A stretch of 64,000 nt of DNA from Saezia sanguinis (GTDB taxonomy: Bacteria; Pseudomonadota; Gammaproteobacteria; Burkholderiales; Burkholderiaceae_C): contig NZ_PQSP01000010.1 in assembly GCF_003991585.1 (NCBI RefSeq), positions 62,001 to 126,000 on the forward strand. The letters run 5' to 3'. Each line of letters starts with the position of its first letter. Positions within the stretch are counted from its first letter, which is position 1. The notes under the pieces are model-generated. The model was given only the letters and a program-made list of their open reading frames with translations, ran no database searches and was not told the origin of the DNA. Made by a program: the position numbers and the translations under genes. Shown here in pieces: positions 11,650 through 21,371 of the stretch.

Positions 11650-12483
11650 TCATTGCCCCGCCGCATTGTACGAGCCAGGCATGTCAGCGCTGCCAATCGG
11701 ATACCCCCATTGCCCAAGCAGGGCAGTCAGTTCCTCATGGTATTTCACGCCCCGGTCAGCTTCGGTTTCCATCGGCCAGCGCCAGTGCCCCCTGACGCTC
11801 AGGCGGTGCATATCCACATACAGTTCACCGTGCAGATCGCCAGAGAGGTCTTTCGCCACAACCCGTATTTCATCCGGCAGGTCTTGCAACACCTCATCCT
11901 GAAGTTCAAGCAACGTGATTTTTACTTTGTCCTGCTGCTTTTCCAGACCCGTGATGGTTTTTTCATAAAAATCGTTTAATACCACGGACGGATCGCGATG
12001 GCGCCGGTACCAGCGTTTCAGCCTGCTCAGCGTACCTGTGGCCAAAGGCTCAGCGCTCTTTGTGCCAATACTTGTACTTGTTCCTGTGCTTGTTGTGCCT
12101 TGAAGCTCCGCTGATCGCAGGCGCTCTGTTACTTCAGCCTCTACCGCCTTGAGTCGCAACCAGAAACGCTGCGTGGCCTGTTCTATGTGCTCCCGGTCGG
12201 CATCCTGCTCCAGCAAATAAATGGCCTCGCCCGCAAGCAGATCAAGCAAGTGTTTATCCGTTTCATGGAGGGCATCTTCTTTGTACCAGCTCGCAATGTC
12301 CAACGACACCACTTTATGTCTGGCCCAGGGGTTCACGATAACCTGTTGGGTATTGAGTTGGTTAAAAACACCTTGCGCTGGCGCAGACAGTATATAGCTG
12401 AAAAAACGACTCAGAGCACCGACCAGCTCCGCCTCATTGGCCGCCCGGCACACCACAAAATCAATCGATCCAAACGGCAGCAT
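11650..12483 (-). CDS. hypothetical protein, 277 aa
   Basis: I do not recognise a family. The N-terminal part (about residues 1-120) is alpha/beta with many acidic residues; a Ser/Thr/Gly-rich linker (TTSTGTSTSIGTKS) follows near residues 130-145, then a basic patch (LKRWYRRHRDPSVVLNDFYEKTI) and a coiled-coil-like stretch (GLEKQQDKVKITLLELQDEVLQDLPDEI). The last 60 residues (LSGDLHGELYVDMHRLSVRGHWRWPMETEADRG) look beta-rich. CAGGTG lies 5 bases before the ATG. It is cytoplasmic by appearance, between the Sel1 gene and the dut operon on the same strand. Confidence 0.7.
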   Translation of the reverse strand: MLPFGSIDFVVCRAANEAELVGALSRFFSYILSAPAQGVFNQLNTQQVIVNPWARHKVVSLDIASWYKEDALHETDKHLLDLLAGEAIYLLEQDADREHIEQATQRFWLRLKAVEAEVTERLRSAELQGTTSTGTSTSIGTKSAEPLATGTLSRLKRWYRRHRDPSVVLNDFYEKTITGLEKQQDKVKITLLELQDEVLQDLPDEIRVVAKDLSGDLHGELYVDMHRLSVRGHWRWPMETEADRGVKYHEELTALLGQWGYPIGSADMPGSYNAAGQ

Positions 12484-12547
12484 AAATCACCTGTTGGCAA
12501 ACATTATTCGTGATAGGACCATGCGCCCCCAGCCTGGTCGAAATCCA

Positions 12548-12973
12548 TCACGATGTGCCGCTATCTTCAAAATCCGCATCATGTCTTTGATCATACTGTG
12601 CCCAATAAGCATCCCAGTTGTCATCCTGCGGACATGGATCTATCTGTCCTTGCTGATTTTCATCTGCATGTGCCAAAAGAATGTAACGATCCCAGTTTTG
12701 GTCAAGCACCAGAACCACAATCCAATACGGCTTTAAGATGCTTAGCGGAGAATTTCCCTCCTCCACCTGAGCCTGCAGCTCGTTCCAGAACATGCGAACA
12801 TTGTCAAACTGCTGGCCTTTAAAAAAGAGGTTAAGGAACTCATCTTTCGCGTCATATTCACTGGCCTCAAACTTTAACTCATGACTTTGGGCCAGCCGGT
12901 CCAACGCTTCGAGTACATCAGCATTTAATGACTGATGTACCTGAATACAAATATCATAATCCATAGCACTCAT
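12548..12973 (-). CDS. hypothetical protein coupled to dut, 141 aa
   Basis: An acidic soluble protein of unknown family. It begins MSAMDYDICIQVHQSLNADVLEALDRLAQ and has a WIVVLVLDQNWDRYILLAHADE segment near the middle, suggesting an alpha/beta fold. The ATG at 12973 begins 8 bases after the dut stop codon, so translation is probably coupled to dut; a TTG two codons upstream (12979) is possible but less likely. The acidic composition and its place beside other accessory proteins recall immunity proteins, but nothing specific supports that. Confidence 0.65.
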   Translation of the reverse strand: MSAMDYDICIQVHQSLNADVLEALDRLAQSHELKFEASEYDAKDEFLNLFFKGQQFDNVRMFWNELQAQVEEGNSPLSILKPYWIVVLVLDQNWDRYILLAHADENQQGQIDPCPQDDNWDAYWAQYDQRHDADFEDSGTS

Positions 12974-12981
12974 CTTCAAAA

Positions 12982-13446
12982 TCAGCTTTTCCCGGTAGAA
13001 CCATACCCGCCGGTGCCACGTGCAGTCTCCTGCCCGAACTCATCCACCACCTGAAACTGAGCCTGTACTACCGGCACAATCACCAGTTGCGCCAGGCGCT
13101 CAAACGGCTGCAACGTGTAGGCAGTCTGGCCGCGGTTCCAGGCCGCAATCAGCAACTGCCCCTGGTAATCGCTGTCGATCAGCCCCACCAGATTGCCCAG
13201 CACAATGCCGTGTTTGGAGCCCAGGCCTGAGCGCGGCAGAATCACTGCGGCCAGCCCGGGGTTGCCGATGTGAATGGCCAACCCCGTGCCGATCATCTGC
13301 GTGGCGCCGGGCTCCAGTTTAACAGGCGCATCTATGCAGGCATGCAGATCCAGCCCGGCGCTGCCGGTTGTGGCATAACGCGGCAGATAGTCTTTCATGC
13401 GCGGGTCAAGCAGTTTGAGTTCAATGGGGGCCGGGGATGCATTCAT
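12982..13446 (-). CDS. dut: dUTP diphosphatase
   Basis: Trimeric dUTPase that hydrolyses dUTP to dUMP, keeping uracil out of DNA and supplying dTMP synthesis. All conserved motifs are visible: [42 protein letters not shown] and the glycine-rich P-loop-like [10 protein letters not shown] at the C-terminus. The start chosen (13446, [17 protein letters not shown]) has GGAAG 8 bases upstream; the in-frame ATG at 13452 would have that SD only 2 bases away. It follows coaBC with an 89-base gap, the conserved beta/gammaproteobacterial order. Confidence 0.96.
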   Translation of the reverse strand: MNASPAPIELKLLDPRMKDYLPRYATTGSAGLDLHACIDAPVKLEPGATQMIGTGLAIHIGNPGLAAVILPRSGLGSKHGIVLGNLVGLIDSDYQGQLLIAAWNRGQTAYTLQPFERLAQLVIVPVVQAQFQVVDEFGQETARGTGGYGSTGKS

Positions 13447-13535
13447 GTTCATAACTTCCAATCTATATTCTGTAGCAGCAACAGCCATTTTGGCCGCTGA
13501 TCAATTTTTAAAATTCAGTCTGTGACAAACGGGTA

Positions 13536-14750
13536 TTAAGCGGTTTTCTGTGCATTGACCCGCTGCGCTATTTCAGCCACCAGTTGCCGCGCCAGCGTCA
13601 GTTTATCGGCCCGCATCAGTTCTTTCACCCCGTCATCATCCACCAGCAGCAGCACATTGTCGTCCTGCCCGAAAGTGGCCGGCCCCAGGTTGCCGACAAT
13701 CAGCGGAATATTTTTCCGCTGGCGTTTCTCCCTGGCGTGGTGCAGCAGGTCATGACTTTCAGCAGCAAACCCCACGCAGTAAGGGCGCTCGGGCAATGCT
13801 GCAACGCTTGCCAGAATATCGGGGTTTTCTTCCAGCTCAAACTGAGGCGCAACACGGCTGCCATTCTTTTTGATTTTGTAATCGGAGGTTTTGGCCGGCC
13901 GCCAGTCGGCCACCGCCGCAGTCGCAATAAAAATATCATGCGCACGCACACAACCCATCACCGCGTCAAACATCTGCTGAGCGGTCTGCACATCCATACG
14001 CTGCACTCCCGCCGGGGTGTCAAGCACCACCGGGCCTGCCACCAGCGTCACATCGGCCCCGGCTTCGCTGGCCGCGCGTGCAATGGCAAACCCCATTTTG
14101 CCGCTGGAATGGTTGGTAATGCCGCGTACCGGGTCAATCGGTTCAAACGTCGGCCCGGCCGTAACCAGTACACGCCGCCCGGACAGCACTTTGGGCTGAA
14201 AATAGGCCACCAAGGCATCCAGCATTTCCTGTGCTTCCAGCATGCGGCCTTGCCCGACTTCGCCACATGCCTGCGCACCGGAAGCAGGCCCCATGATGAT
14301 GGCGCCATCCTGCACCACCTGCTGCACATTGCGCTGGGTTGCCGGGTGTACCCACATTTCACGGTTCATCGCCGGTGCCAGCAACAGCGGGCAGCGTTCC
14401 GCAGGACGGGCCAGGCACAGCAAAGCCAGTAACTCTGAGGCACGCCCGGCAACCAACTGCGCCATAAAATCGGCCGAAGCCGGCGCTACCACAATGGCAT
14501 CGGCCTGGCGTGTCAGGTTGATATGCGCCATGGCGTTATTCTGCCGCAGGTCCCACTGCGAGGTATACACCGGCCGGCCCGACAGCGCCTGCATGGTCAT
14601 CGGTGTGATGAATTGGCACGCCGCATCGGTCATCACCACCTGTACGGTGGCTCCATTGGCTTGCAGCAGGCGGCATAATTCGGCCGCCTTGTAAACAGCC
14701 ACACCGCCTGTAAGACCCAGAACAATATGTTTGCCTTGAAGGTCACGCAT
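13536..14750 (-). CDS. coaBC: bifunctional phosphopantothenoylcysteine decarboxylase/phosphopantothenate-cysteine ligase
   Basis: Two steps of coenzyme A synthesis in one 404-residue protein. The N-terminal CoaC flavoprotein domain has LGLTGGVAVYKAAEL (residues 12-26), the PASADFMAQL segment with LAPAMNREMW (the catalytic PXMNXXMW motif) near residues 110-130, and ACGEVGQGRM. The C-terminal CoaB domain has RRVLVTAGPTFEPIDPVRGITNHSSGKMG and KIKKN, both conserved. The catalytic Cys of CoaC is in QACGEVG. Start ATG at 14750 fits the family start. Located upstream of dut. Confidence 0.96.
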   Translation of the reverse strand: MRDLQGKHIVLGLTGGVAVYKAAELCRLLQANGATVQVVMTDAACQFITPMTMQALSGRPVYTSQWDLRQNNAMAHINLTRQADAIVVAPASADFMAQLVAGRASELLALLCLARPAERCPLLLAPAMNREMWVHPATQRNVQQVVQDGAIIMGPASGAQACGEVGQGRMLEAQEMLDALVAYFQPKVLSGRRVLVTAGPTFEPIDPVRGITNHSSGKMGFAIARAASEAGADVTLVAGPVVLDTPAGVQRMDVQTAQQMFDAVMGCVRAHDIFIATAAVADWRPAKTSDYKIKKNGSRVAPQFELEENPDILASVAALPERPYCVGFAAESHDLLHHAREKRQRKNIPLIVGNLGPATFGQDDNVLLLVDDDGVKELMRADKLTLARQLVAEIAQRVNAQKTA

Positions 14751-15040
14751 CTTCTTCGCCCATCCTTTTGGTCATGCTCTCAACCCCGCAGTATGCCATG
14801 GTTTACATCGATTGGCCGCAAAGGCTGGCAATTCAAATACAGGCATTCTGCCAATAAAAAGTGCTTTTGAACACATGCCGTCCCCTCAACGCATCATGGC
14901 AAACACCCGGTGGCAATCACAGAAGCTGCATTTCATACATCATGTAGAATGAATTTCATGCCTGATCGTAGCGCCCGTTACACCCTGGCACACGGGTGTG
15001 GCAGTTGATGATCTTTGTCTTTTTATATACGGTACCACCT

Positions 15041-15466
15041 ATGAAAAAACTGTTTTGCTCCATTTGCCTTTGTTTAATGCTACCGCTGACAGCCATGGCC
15101 CAGGCAAACGGCAACACGCCAAATGAGCCGGACACACCGCAGCTTTTGCGCACCCTGCTGCAACATGATACGCTGGTTATTACAGGCCACCCGTCCTGCA
15201 AGAGCGTATTCATGTCTGAAGGGCAAAGCACATTGGGCGAATACCTCTATGGACTGCTTGGCCTGTTTGAAGAGCCGGGCAACAACCTGATTAGAAAAGA
15301 GTGCCTGCAGGCTGAAAACGGCGAAAGCGGCATCTGGCATTGCAGCCTAATGTTTCAGCACAACGAGCCCGACAATGAAGTGTTTTACACCTATGGCGTG
15401 GAGTTTGACCTGAATGATAAACAGGAACTCATCACCAACTCGCTCACCTGCCCCGGTGCCGGCTGA
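15041..15466 (+). CDS. secreted hypothetical protein, 141 aa
   Basis: The chosen start (MKKLFCSICLCLMLPLTAMAQA) gives a clear Sec signal peptide with probable cleavage after AMA, so the mature protein of about 120 residues should be periplasmic. Four cysteines in the mature part (HPSCKSV, RKECLQ, WHCSLM, LTCPGAG) could form two disulfides. The family is not recognised. The frame is open upstream to 14996, but that start would bury the signal. The SD is weak (GGTACC). Divergent from coaBC with a 290-base gap in which I see no convincing promoter. Confidence 0.68.
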   Translation: MKKLFCSICLCLMLPLTAMAQANGNTPNEPDTPQLLRTLLQHDTLVITGHPSCKSVFMSEGQSTLGEYLYGLLGLFEEPGNNLIRKECLQAENGESGIWHCSLMFQHNEPDNEVFYTYGVEFDLNDKQELITNSLTCPGAG

Positions 15467-15495
15467 CCGCAGCTATTGGAATCAATAAAATATTT

Positions 15496-16095
15496 TTAAC
15501 ACTTGAGCGCAGAAACCGGCAACAGGCTGGCATGCACTTTTTTGCATGTCAGCGTTCCTTGCAGCCCATAATTTGCGCTCAGATGAACCTGGATGCCATC
15601 GGGGTGGTTGCGAAAATCGAGTTGGAGCAACTCATTTTCCGCCTCCCACGGTTCAAACCCGCCTGAGCCTATTTCTGTCATATTGATGCGTAAAATCTGC
15701 TCAAACATGCTCAGATGAATATCCAGCACCACCTGATGCGCATTCGCTGAAAACGCCACAATCTTTTCATAATGGCAGGCAGGAAATATCCGGGTCACTT
15801 CCATCACCTTGTCTGCACCATCTACAGAGGCAAGAAAAGAAAATAGCAATTCAAATGCAATATCGCCCTGCATTTCGTCTTTATAGTCGCGGGACATATA
15901 AAGCTGTGCCAACCGGCCCTGAACCGTTTGCACAGTGGCAATGAACTTTCTGCCTTCTGAGCCCACCACCCACAAAAGGTCTCCCTGCTGCCAGCCAGGT
16001 TCAAAATCATGCTTTCCGTGCAGCTCGTAAAGCCCGGTTTGCACTTCACGGATAGTGGTTACATTCTGCCTAAAAACAGTCTCATGCTGCTTCAT
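15496..16095 (-). CDS. hypothetical protein, 199 aa
   Basis: A soluble protein with no signal peptide and no family I recognise. It begins MKQHETVFRQNVTTIREVQTG and is beta-rich through residues 20-70 (LYELHGKHDFEPGWQQGDLLWVV..KFIATVQTVQG), with a mixed second half. GAAGG sits 6 bases before the ATG, supporting expression. It is the last gene of a minus-strand run after alaS, separated from alaS by a terminator-like hairpin, and its 3' end faces the secreted protein gene. Confidence 0.68.
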   Translation of the reverse strand: MKQHETVFRQNVTTIREVQTGLYELHGKHDFEPGWQQGDLLWVVGSEGRKFIATVQTVQGRLAQLYMSRDYKDEMQGDIAFELLFSFLASVDGADKVMEVTRIFPACHYEKIVAFSANAHQVVLDIHLSMFEQILRINMTEIGSGGFEPWEAENELLQLDFRNHPDGIQVHLSANYGLQGTLTCKKVHASLLPVSALKC

Positions 16096-16119
16096 TGCCT
16101 GCCTTCATACGCTCATGAA

Positions 16120-16147
16120 AAGGGGAAGGATTTCACGCCTTCCCCTT
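16120..16147 (-). terminator. hairpin terminator after alaS
   Basis: AAGGGGAAGG and CCTTCCCCTT form a perfect 10-bp stem with an 8-base loop, directly after alaS (stop at 16177). The minus-strand U-run is short (TTTTC), so termination may be partial, letting some transcript reach the gene at 16095. Confidence 0.55.
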
Positions 16148-16176
16148 ATCTTATAACGTACTGACTCAACCGGCGT

Positions 16177-18792
16177 TTATAACCGTTCACTCAACCACGG
16201 CGTCACGCTTTGCAGCGCAGAGCCCAGGTGTGCCGGCTCAGTGCCGCCGGCCATGGCCATATCGGGCTTGCCGCCGCCTTTGCCGCCAACCTGCTGCGCC
16301 ACCATGTTGACCAGTTCACCGGCCTTGACCTTGCCAATAAGGTCTTTGGTCACCCCGGCCGCCAGTTGAATTTTGCTGCCCTCGGTGCTGGCCAGCAGCA
16401 CCACAGCGCTGCCAAGCCGGGCTTTGAGCTTGTCCATGGTTTCACGCAATATCTTGGCGTCCGCTCCGTCCAGCGTGGTCACCAGCACTTTCACGCCCTT
16501 GACATCACTGGCCTGCTCGGCCAGTTCATCGCCCTGGCTGGCTGCCAGCTTGCTCTTAAGTGCCGCAATTTCTTTTTCCAGCGCACGCATGTCATCCAGC
16601 GTCTGCCCGATACGCTGCTGCAGCTCGGCAGGGGCCGCACGCAAGGTGGCAGCCGACTGCTGCACGGTTTCTTCCATGCTTTGCAGATAGTGCAATGCGT
16701 TCAGGCCCGTAACCGCCTCAATACGGCGCACACCTGCGGCCACACCGGATTCGGACACAATCTTAAACAGGCCAATATCACCGGTACGCTCCACGTGCGT
16801 GCCACCGCACAATTCACGTGAGGAACCAATGTCAAGCACACGCACTTCGTCGCCGTATTTTTCGCCAAACAGCATCATGGCGCCGCTCTCTTGAGCTTCT
16901 TCTATCCCCATCAGGCGGGCATGCGTTTCCTGATTGGTCAGCACCTCGATGTTGACGCGGTTCTCAATGTCGATCATCTGTTCACGCGTCACCGGCACAT
17001 CGTGCGAAAAGTCGAATCGTGTTTTGTCTGAATCAACCAGTGAGCCTTTTTGCTGCACGTGGCTGCCCAGCACCTCGCGCAATGCCTTGTGCAGCAGATG
17101 CGTGGCACTGTGGTTGCGCATGGTGGCGCCGCGCAAAATTTCGTTCACCTGCGCATTCAGCGCATCACCTATATGCAGCGCGCCTTTTTCCAGCACGCCA
17201 TGGTGCCCAAACACATTGGCATGAATTTTCTGCACATCCAGCACAGCAAACACTGCATCCTGCCCGCCCCGCAACATGCCCTGGTCGCCTACCTGGCCGC
17301 CACTTTCGGCATAAAACGGCGTGTGGTCCAGTACCACCACGGCGTGCTGCCCGGCAACGACTTTGTCAACCGGTGAGCCTTCCACATACAGCGCCGTGAC
17401 TTTGGCGCCCTGAACCGTGGTGCGCTCGTAGCCTTCAAATGTTGTGGGCACGCCGCTGTATTCCAGTATCTTGTCCATTTTGAATTTGCTGGCCGCCCTG
17501 GCCTGCTCTTTCTGATGGTTCATCGCAATGTTAAAGCCGGCTTCATCCACTTTCACACCGCGTTCACGGCAAACGTCGGCAGTCAGGTCCAGCGGAAAAC
17601 CATAGGTATCGTGCAGCTTGAACGCCACATCGCCCGAAAGCTCTTTCACGCCTGAGGCCAGTTCTGCTTCCAGAATGCCCATGCCGTCCACCAGCGTTTC
17701 ATAAAAACGGTTTTCCTCGGCGGCAATTACTTCGGTAATGCGGTTGCTGTGTTCCACCAGTTTCGGATAGGCCGCACCCATCTGCTCCACCAATGCGGGC
17801 ACCAGTTTATAAAAGAAAGGTGTTGTACAGCCCAGCTTGTAACCATGGCGAATGGCACGGCGAATGATGCGGCGCTGCGTATGCCCGCGCCCTTCATTGC
17901 CGGGAATCACGCCATCGGCAATCAGAAACGCGGCTGCACGGATATGGTCGGCAATCACTTTCAAAGACGGGTTGTTCAAATCCGTTGTATGGGTGGCCTG
18001 GGCAGCCGCCTTGATCAGGGCCTGGAACAGGTCAATCTCATAATTGCTGTGCACGTGCTGCATGATGGCGGCAATGCGCTCCAGCCCCATGCCGGTATCC
18101 ACGCACGGGTGCGGCAGCTTGGTCAGCGAGCCGTCAGCCTTCATGTCAAACTGCATGAACACGTTGTTCCAGATTTCGATATAGCGGTCACCATCCTCAT
18201 CGGGGCTTCCCGGCGGGCCGCCAGCCACTTCCGGGCCGTGGTCATAGAAAATTTCTGAACACGGGCCGCATGGGCCGGTATCGGCCATCATCCAGAAGTT
18301 GTCCGACGCATAACGCGACCCCTTGTTGTCACCAATGCGGATCACACGCTCAGGCGGCAGGCCAATGTCTTTGGTCCAGATGTCATAGGCTTCGTCATCC
18401 TCGGCATAGACGGTAGCCCACAGGCGGTCTGCTGGCAGTTTGAATTCCTGCGTCAGCAGTTCCCAGGCCCATTGCAGCGCTTCTTTCTTGAAATAGTCGC
18501 CAAAACTCCAGTTACCCAGCATTTCAAAAAAAGTATGGTGGCGCGCGGTATAGCCCACATTTTCCAGATCATTGTGTTTGCCGCCGGCACGCAGGCACGC
18601 CTGCACCGAAACCGCCCGCTTGTAAGGGCGCACATCGGTGCCCAGGAACACATCCTTGAACTGCACCATGCCTGAGTTGGTAAACATCAGGGTCGGGTCA
18701 TTGGCAGGCACCAGCGATGATGTCGGCACAATGGTATGCCCGCGTTTGGCAAAAAACTCCAGGAATTTGGAACGAATCTCAGCGACTTTCAT
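16177..18792 (-). CDS. alaS: alanine-tRNA ligase
   Basis: Class II synthetase charging tRNA-Ala, 871 residues (family about 875). The N-terminal catalytic core shows [14 protein letters not shown] and [35 protein letters not shown]; the editing domain has [13 protein letters not shown] and [13 protein letters not shown], the zinc/cis-editing motifs; the C-Ala region ends [15 protein letters not shown]. The start at 18792 ([19 protein letters not shown]) is preceded by AAAGG at 7 bases and fits the family; longer in-frame reading to 18834 is non-conserved. Confidence 0.98.
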   Translation of the reverse strand: MKVAEIRSKFLEFFAKRGHTIVPTSSLVPANDPTLMFTNSGMVQFKDVFLGTDVRPYKRAVSVQACLRAGGKHNDLENVGYTARHHTFFEMLGNWSFGDYFKKEALQWAWELLTQEFKLPADRLWATVYAEDDEAYDIWTKDIGLPPERVIRIGDNKGSRYASDNFWMMADTGPCGPCSEIFYDHGPEVAGGPPGSPDEDGDRYIEIWNNVFMQFDMKADGSLTKLPHPCVDTGMGLERIAAIMQHVHSNYEIDLFQALIKAAAQATHTTDLNNPSLKVIADHIRAAAFLIADGVIPGNEGRGHTQRRIIRRAIRHGYKLGCTTPFFYKLVPALVEQMGAAYPKLVEHSNRITEVIAAEENRFYETLVDGMGILEAELASGVKELSGDVAFKLHDTYGFPLDLTADVCRERGVKVDEAGFNIAMNHQKEQARAASKFKMDKILEYSGVPTTFEGYERTTVQGAKVTALYVEGSPVDKVVAGQHAVVVLDHTPFYAESGGQVGDQGMLRGGQDAVFAVLDVQKIHANVFGHHGVLEKGALHIGDALNAQVNEILRGATMRNHSATHLLHKALREVLGSHVQQKGSLVDSDKTRFDFSHDVPVTREQMIDIENRVNIEVLTNQETHARLMGIEEAQESGAMMLFGEKYGDEVRVLDIGSSRELCGGTHVERTGDIGLFKIVSESGVAAGVRRIEAVTGLNALHYLQSMEETVQQSAATLRAAPAELQQRIGQTLDDMRALEKEIAALKSKLAASQGDELAEQASDVKGVKVLVTTLDGADAKILRETMDKLKARLGSAVVLLASTEGSKIQLAAGVTKDLIGKVKAGELVNMVAQQVGGKGGGKPDMAMAGGTEPAHLGSALQSVTPWLSERL

Positions 18793-19142
18793 GAAAAACC
18801 TTTGGCTAACTTTCACATCGTTTTTATGGCGCAAACCTTTCTGGCATCAAAAGCGGGTTTTGACCGGCATTCAATTCTGCGTAGCCTGATATTTGCGCGA
18901 ACTTTTAATTATATTCCAGAGTAGGGAAACGCATCTGCACGCCTGTTGTAACGCCATATTTCGCAATTCCGTAGAAAAACAGGTGAATAAACGGCTAAAG
19001 CAGGCTTTTCGCACATACAATTTTTCATAATTAACTTTGTGCTGCATTTCCCGGCACTTTCAGCCCAGGCCATGGGTCCGTGGGCAGCAATTACATCGGG
19101 TGCAAGCACACCCACCACACGACATACGACACAGGAGCTGCG
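18793..19142. other. 350-base intergenic region between alaS and the zinc-ribbon gene
   Basis: Divergent gap that must hold the alaS promoter and that of the plus-strand zinc-ribbon gene. I find no convincing -35/-10 pair, repeat or RNA structure; short open frames here are not credible genes. Confidence 0.5.
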
Positions 19143-19448
19143 ATGTTTTGCCCCCGTTGCCATAGCGTTCAACTTGCCGTTGCCCACTACCAGGATATTG
19201 AAATTGACCACTGCGAGCAATGTCATGGTATCTGGCTGGATAAAAATGAGTTGCAGAAAATCATCGAAAGGGAAACCGCTGACCGCAACGGTGATGGCGA
19301 CAGTTATGAAACCGATCTGGGCGCGGACCACACATCCAATGAAGCCGACACGTTGCCAACAGACCTTGACGGATCAGCCATTGCAGACATTGGTGAGGCG
19401 GCAGGCGGTGATATCTGGGATTTTTTAGGCAGCCTGGCCGATCTGTAA
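19143..19448 (+). CDS. TFIIB-type zinc-ribbon protein
   Basis: A 101-residue protein starting with a zf-TFIIB-like zinc ribbon: CPRCHS (residues 3-8) and CEQCHGIWLDKNEL (about 26-39), the typical CPxC...C..C.GiWLD.gEL pattern of small bacterial zinc-ribbon proteins. The rest is acidic and probably disordered, ending DIWDFLGSLADL. AGGAG lies 6 bases before the ATG at 19143, which decides this start over the longer open frame. Function unknown; zinc binding is inferred from the four cysteines. Confidence 0.85.
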   Translation: MFCPRCHSVQLAVAHYQDIEIDHCEQCHGIWLDKNELQKIIERETADRNGDGDSYETDLGADHTSNEADTLPTDLDGSAIADIGEAAGGDIWDFLGSLADL

Positions 19449-19807
19449 CCCGAACCCAGCGGCAGCAGAGCATGCATTCCATCCGGCAGATTTCCAGCAG
19501 ATTCCCAGCAAATTTCCGGCAGATTAACAGCTCTGTAATCACTGCCTTTTAAGCCCGTGGTGGTCAAGATTCTGCGATCGGCGTACGATCAAGGTTGAAG
19601 TCAACCATATTCAAAACCATTGTGTATCGTGCGGTCATGCGCCCATGGATGGAGCGCCCCCGTTGCCGCACAGACTTTCACGGCGGTTTGCTGTGCATCA
19701 AACCATTGCCTTCAAGCGTACGGCATGATCACCTTGCAGCAGGCACAGCCAGACAGCCCATCCGGTTTTGAAAAATATGGCGTACTGCATTCAATCAAGG
19801 AGTCATT
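19449..19807. other. 359-base intergenic region before the aldehyde dehydrogenase
   Basis: Apart from the 11-bp tandem repeats, I see no gene, no terminator with a T-run and no convincing promoter hexamer pair. A 63-codon open frame near 19620 has no SD or coding character. Confidence 0.5.
19485..19528. repeat. four tandem imperfect 11-bp repeats
   Basis: Four adjacent 11-base units: GGCAGATTTCC, AGCAGATTCCC, AGCAAATTTCC, GGCAGATTAAC (consensus RGCARATTTCC). The period is about one helical turn, so the units face the same side of the DNA. They lie 37 bases after the zinc-ribbon stop and 280 bases before the dehydrogenase start. Confidence 0.7.
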
Positions 19808-21280
19808 ATGAACACCCATGTATCGCCGCTTGCTTCGCTGAAAGACGGCTCTTTACTCAAAACCCAGGCTTTTATTGACGGCAAATGGGTTAGTGGCAAC
19901 GAAACTTTTCCGGTCATGGACCCGGCAACCGGGCTCAAGCTGACGGATGTCACATCGGTTGACGCCAAAACCACCGCACACGTGATTGAAGTGGCGGACA
20001 AGGCATTTACCCAATGGAGCAAGCTCACCGCCAGTGAACGCGGCCAGTTACTGCACAAATGGTATGCGCTGCTGGTTGAAAATACCGATGACCTGGCCCG
20101 CATCATGACGGCTGAGCAGGGCAAACCTTTTGCCGAGGCCAAAGGCGAAATCAGCTACGGTTCCTCTTTTGTACAGTGGTTTGCCGAAGAAGGCCGCCGC
20201 GTTTATGGGGAAACCATTCCCACCCACGACAGCAACAAGCGGCTGCTCGCTATCCGCCAGCCGGTCGGGGTGTGTGCTGCCATCACGCCGTGGAATTTTC
20301 CACTTGCGATGATCACGCGCAAAGTGGCTCCGGCGCTGGCCGCAGGCTGCACCGTCATCATCAAACCCGCCAGCGAAACACCGCTAACAGCGCTGGCTGC
20401 GGTGGAACTGGCTGCACGCGCGGGTATTCCGGCCGGTGTCATCAATATTCTGCCCACTCGACATTCATCTGAAGTGGGTGCCGTGCTGTGCGAATCGCCC
20501 ACCGTGCGCCACCTGAGTTTTACCGGCTCCACCGAGGTCGGGCGCATCCTGATGAAACAATGCGCCTCCACCATCAAAGGGCTTTCGCTGGAACTGGGCG
20601 GCAACGCGCCTTTCATTGTGTTTGATGATGCTGATCTGGAGTCCGCCGTAGCCGGCGCGCTGGCGGCCAAATACCGCAACGCCGGGCAGGTGTGTGTATC
20701 ACCCAACCGCTTTTATGCCCAGGCCGGCATTTACGACAAGTTTGTCAAACTGCTGGCGGAGAAAACCAAAGAGGTCAAGGTCGGCAACGGCTTTGAAGCC
20801 GGTGTGCAGGTTGGTCCGCTGATCGACGCCAAAGCCGTCAAAAAAGTCAGTGAGCATATTGCAGACGCCGCTCAGAAAGGCGCGCGCGTGCTGGCGGGCG
20901 GCCAAGTCATTGAAGGCCAGTTTTTTGCGCCGACGGTTTTGGCCGACATCACACCGAACATGATCCTCACGCAGGAAGAAACATTCGGTCCGGTCGCCGC
21001 TGTGGTCAAATTCACCGATGAGGCCGACGTGATACGCCAGGCCAACGATACCATTTACGGCCTGGCTTCGTATTTTTACAGCCGTGATATCGGCCGCATC
21101 TGGCGTGTGGCCGAAGCGCTGGAGTACGGTATGGTGGGCATTAACACCGGTTTGATTTCCACCGCAGAAGTTCCGTTCGGTGGCGTCAAGCAGTCCGGGC
21201 TCGGGCGTGAAGGCGGCCGTCAGGGCATTGACGACTATGTGGAAACCAAATACCTGTGCATGGGCGATATCCAGTCGTGA
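19808..21280 (+). CDS. gabD: NAD(P)-dependent succinate-semialdehyde dehydrogenase-type aldehyde dehydrogenase
   Basis: A 490-residue aldehyde dehydrogenase of the GabD subgroup, oxidising succinate semialdehyde (or a similar short semialdehyde) to the acid. The nucleotide-binding site is seen in ITPWNFPLAMITRKVAPALAAGC and FTGSTEVGRIL; the general base is Glu262 (LELGGNAP) and the nucleophile is Cys296 (NAGQVCVSPNRFY). The C-terminus (EVPFGGVKQSGLGREGG) is also conserved. SD AAGGAG precedes the ATG. It stands alone, without gabT or a permease nearby, so the physiological substrate is inferred from family resemblance only. Confidence 0.9.
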   Translation: MNTHVSPLASLKDGSLLKTQAFIDGKWVSGNETFPVMDPATGLKLTDVTSVDAKTTAHVIEVADKAFTQWSKLTASERGQLLHKWYALLVENTDDLARIMTAEQGKPFAEAKGEISYGSSFVQWFAEEGRRVYGETIPTHDSNKRLLAIRQPVGVCAAITPWNFPLAMITRKVAPALAAGCTVIIKPASETPLTALAAVELAARAGIPAGVINILPTRHSSEVGAVLCESPTVRHLSFTGSTEVGRILMKQCASTIKGLSLELGGNAPFIVFDDADLESAVAGALAAKYRNAGQVCVSPNRFYAQAGIYDKFVKLLAEKTKEVKVGNGFEAGVQVGPLIDAKAVKKVSEHIADAAQKGARVLAGGQVIEGQFFAPTVLADITPNMILTQEETFGPVAAVVKFTDEADVIRQANDTIYGLASYFYSRDIGRIWRVAEALEYGMVGINTGLISTAEVPFGGVKQSGLGREGGRQGIDDYVETKYLCMGDIQS

Positions 21281-21301
21281 TGCTGCCTTAGCAGCAATGG
21301 C

Positions 21302-21326
21302 AAAGGGCGCACCATGCGCCCTTTTT
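21302..21326 (+). terminator. intrinsic terminator of the aldehyde dehydrogenase gene
   Basis: AAAGGGCGCA/TGCGCCCTTT stem with a 3-base loop followed by TT, 22 bases after the stop codon. Strong GC-rich stem with T-run. Confidence 0.8.
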
Positions 21327-21371
21327 GCTGTTCATTGCCTTATGTGATGGCCGGCCAGACCTGGCATGCAC

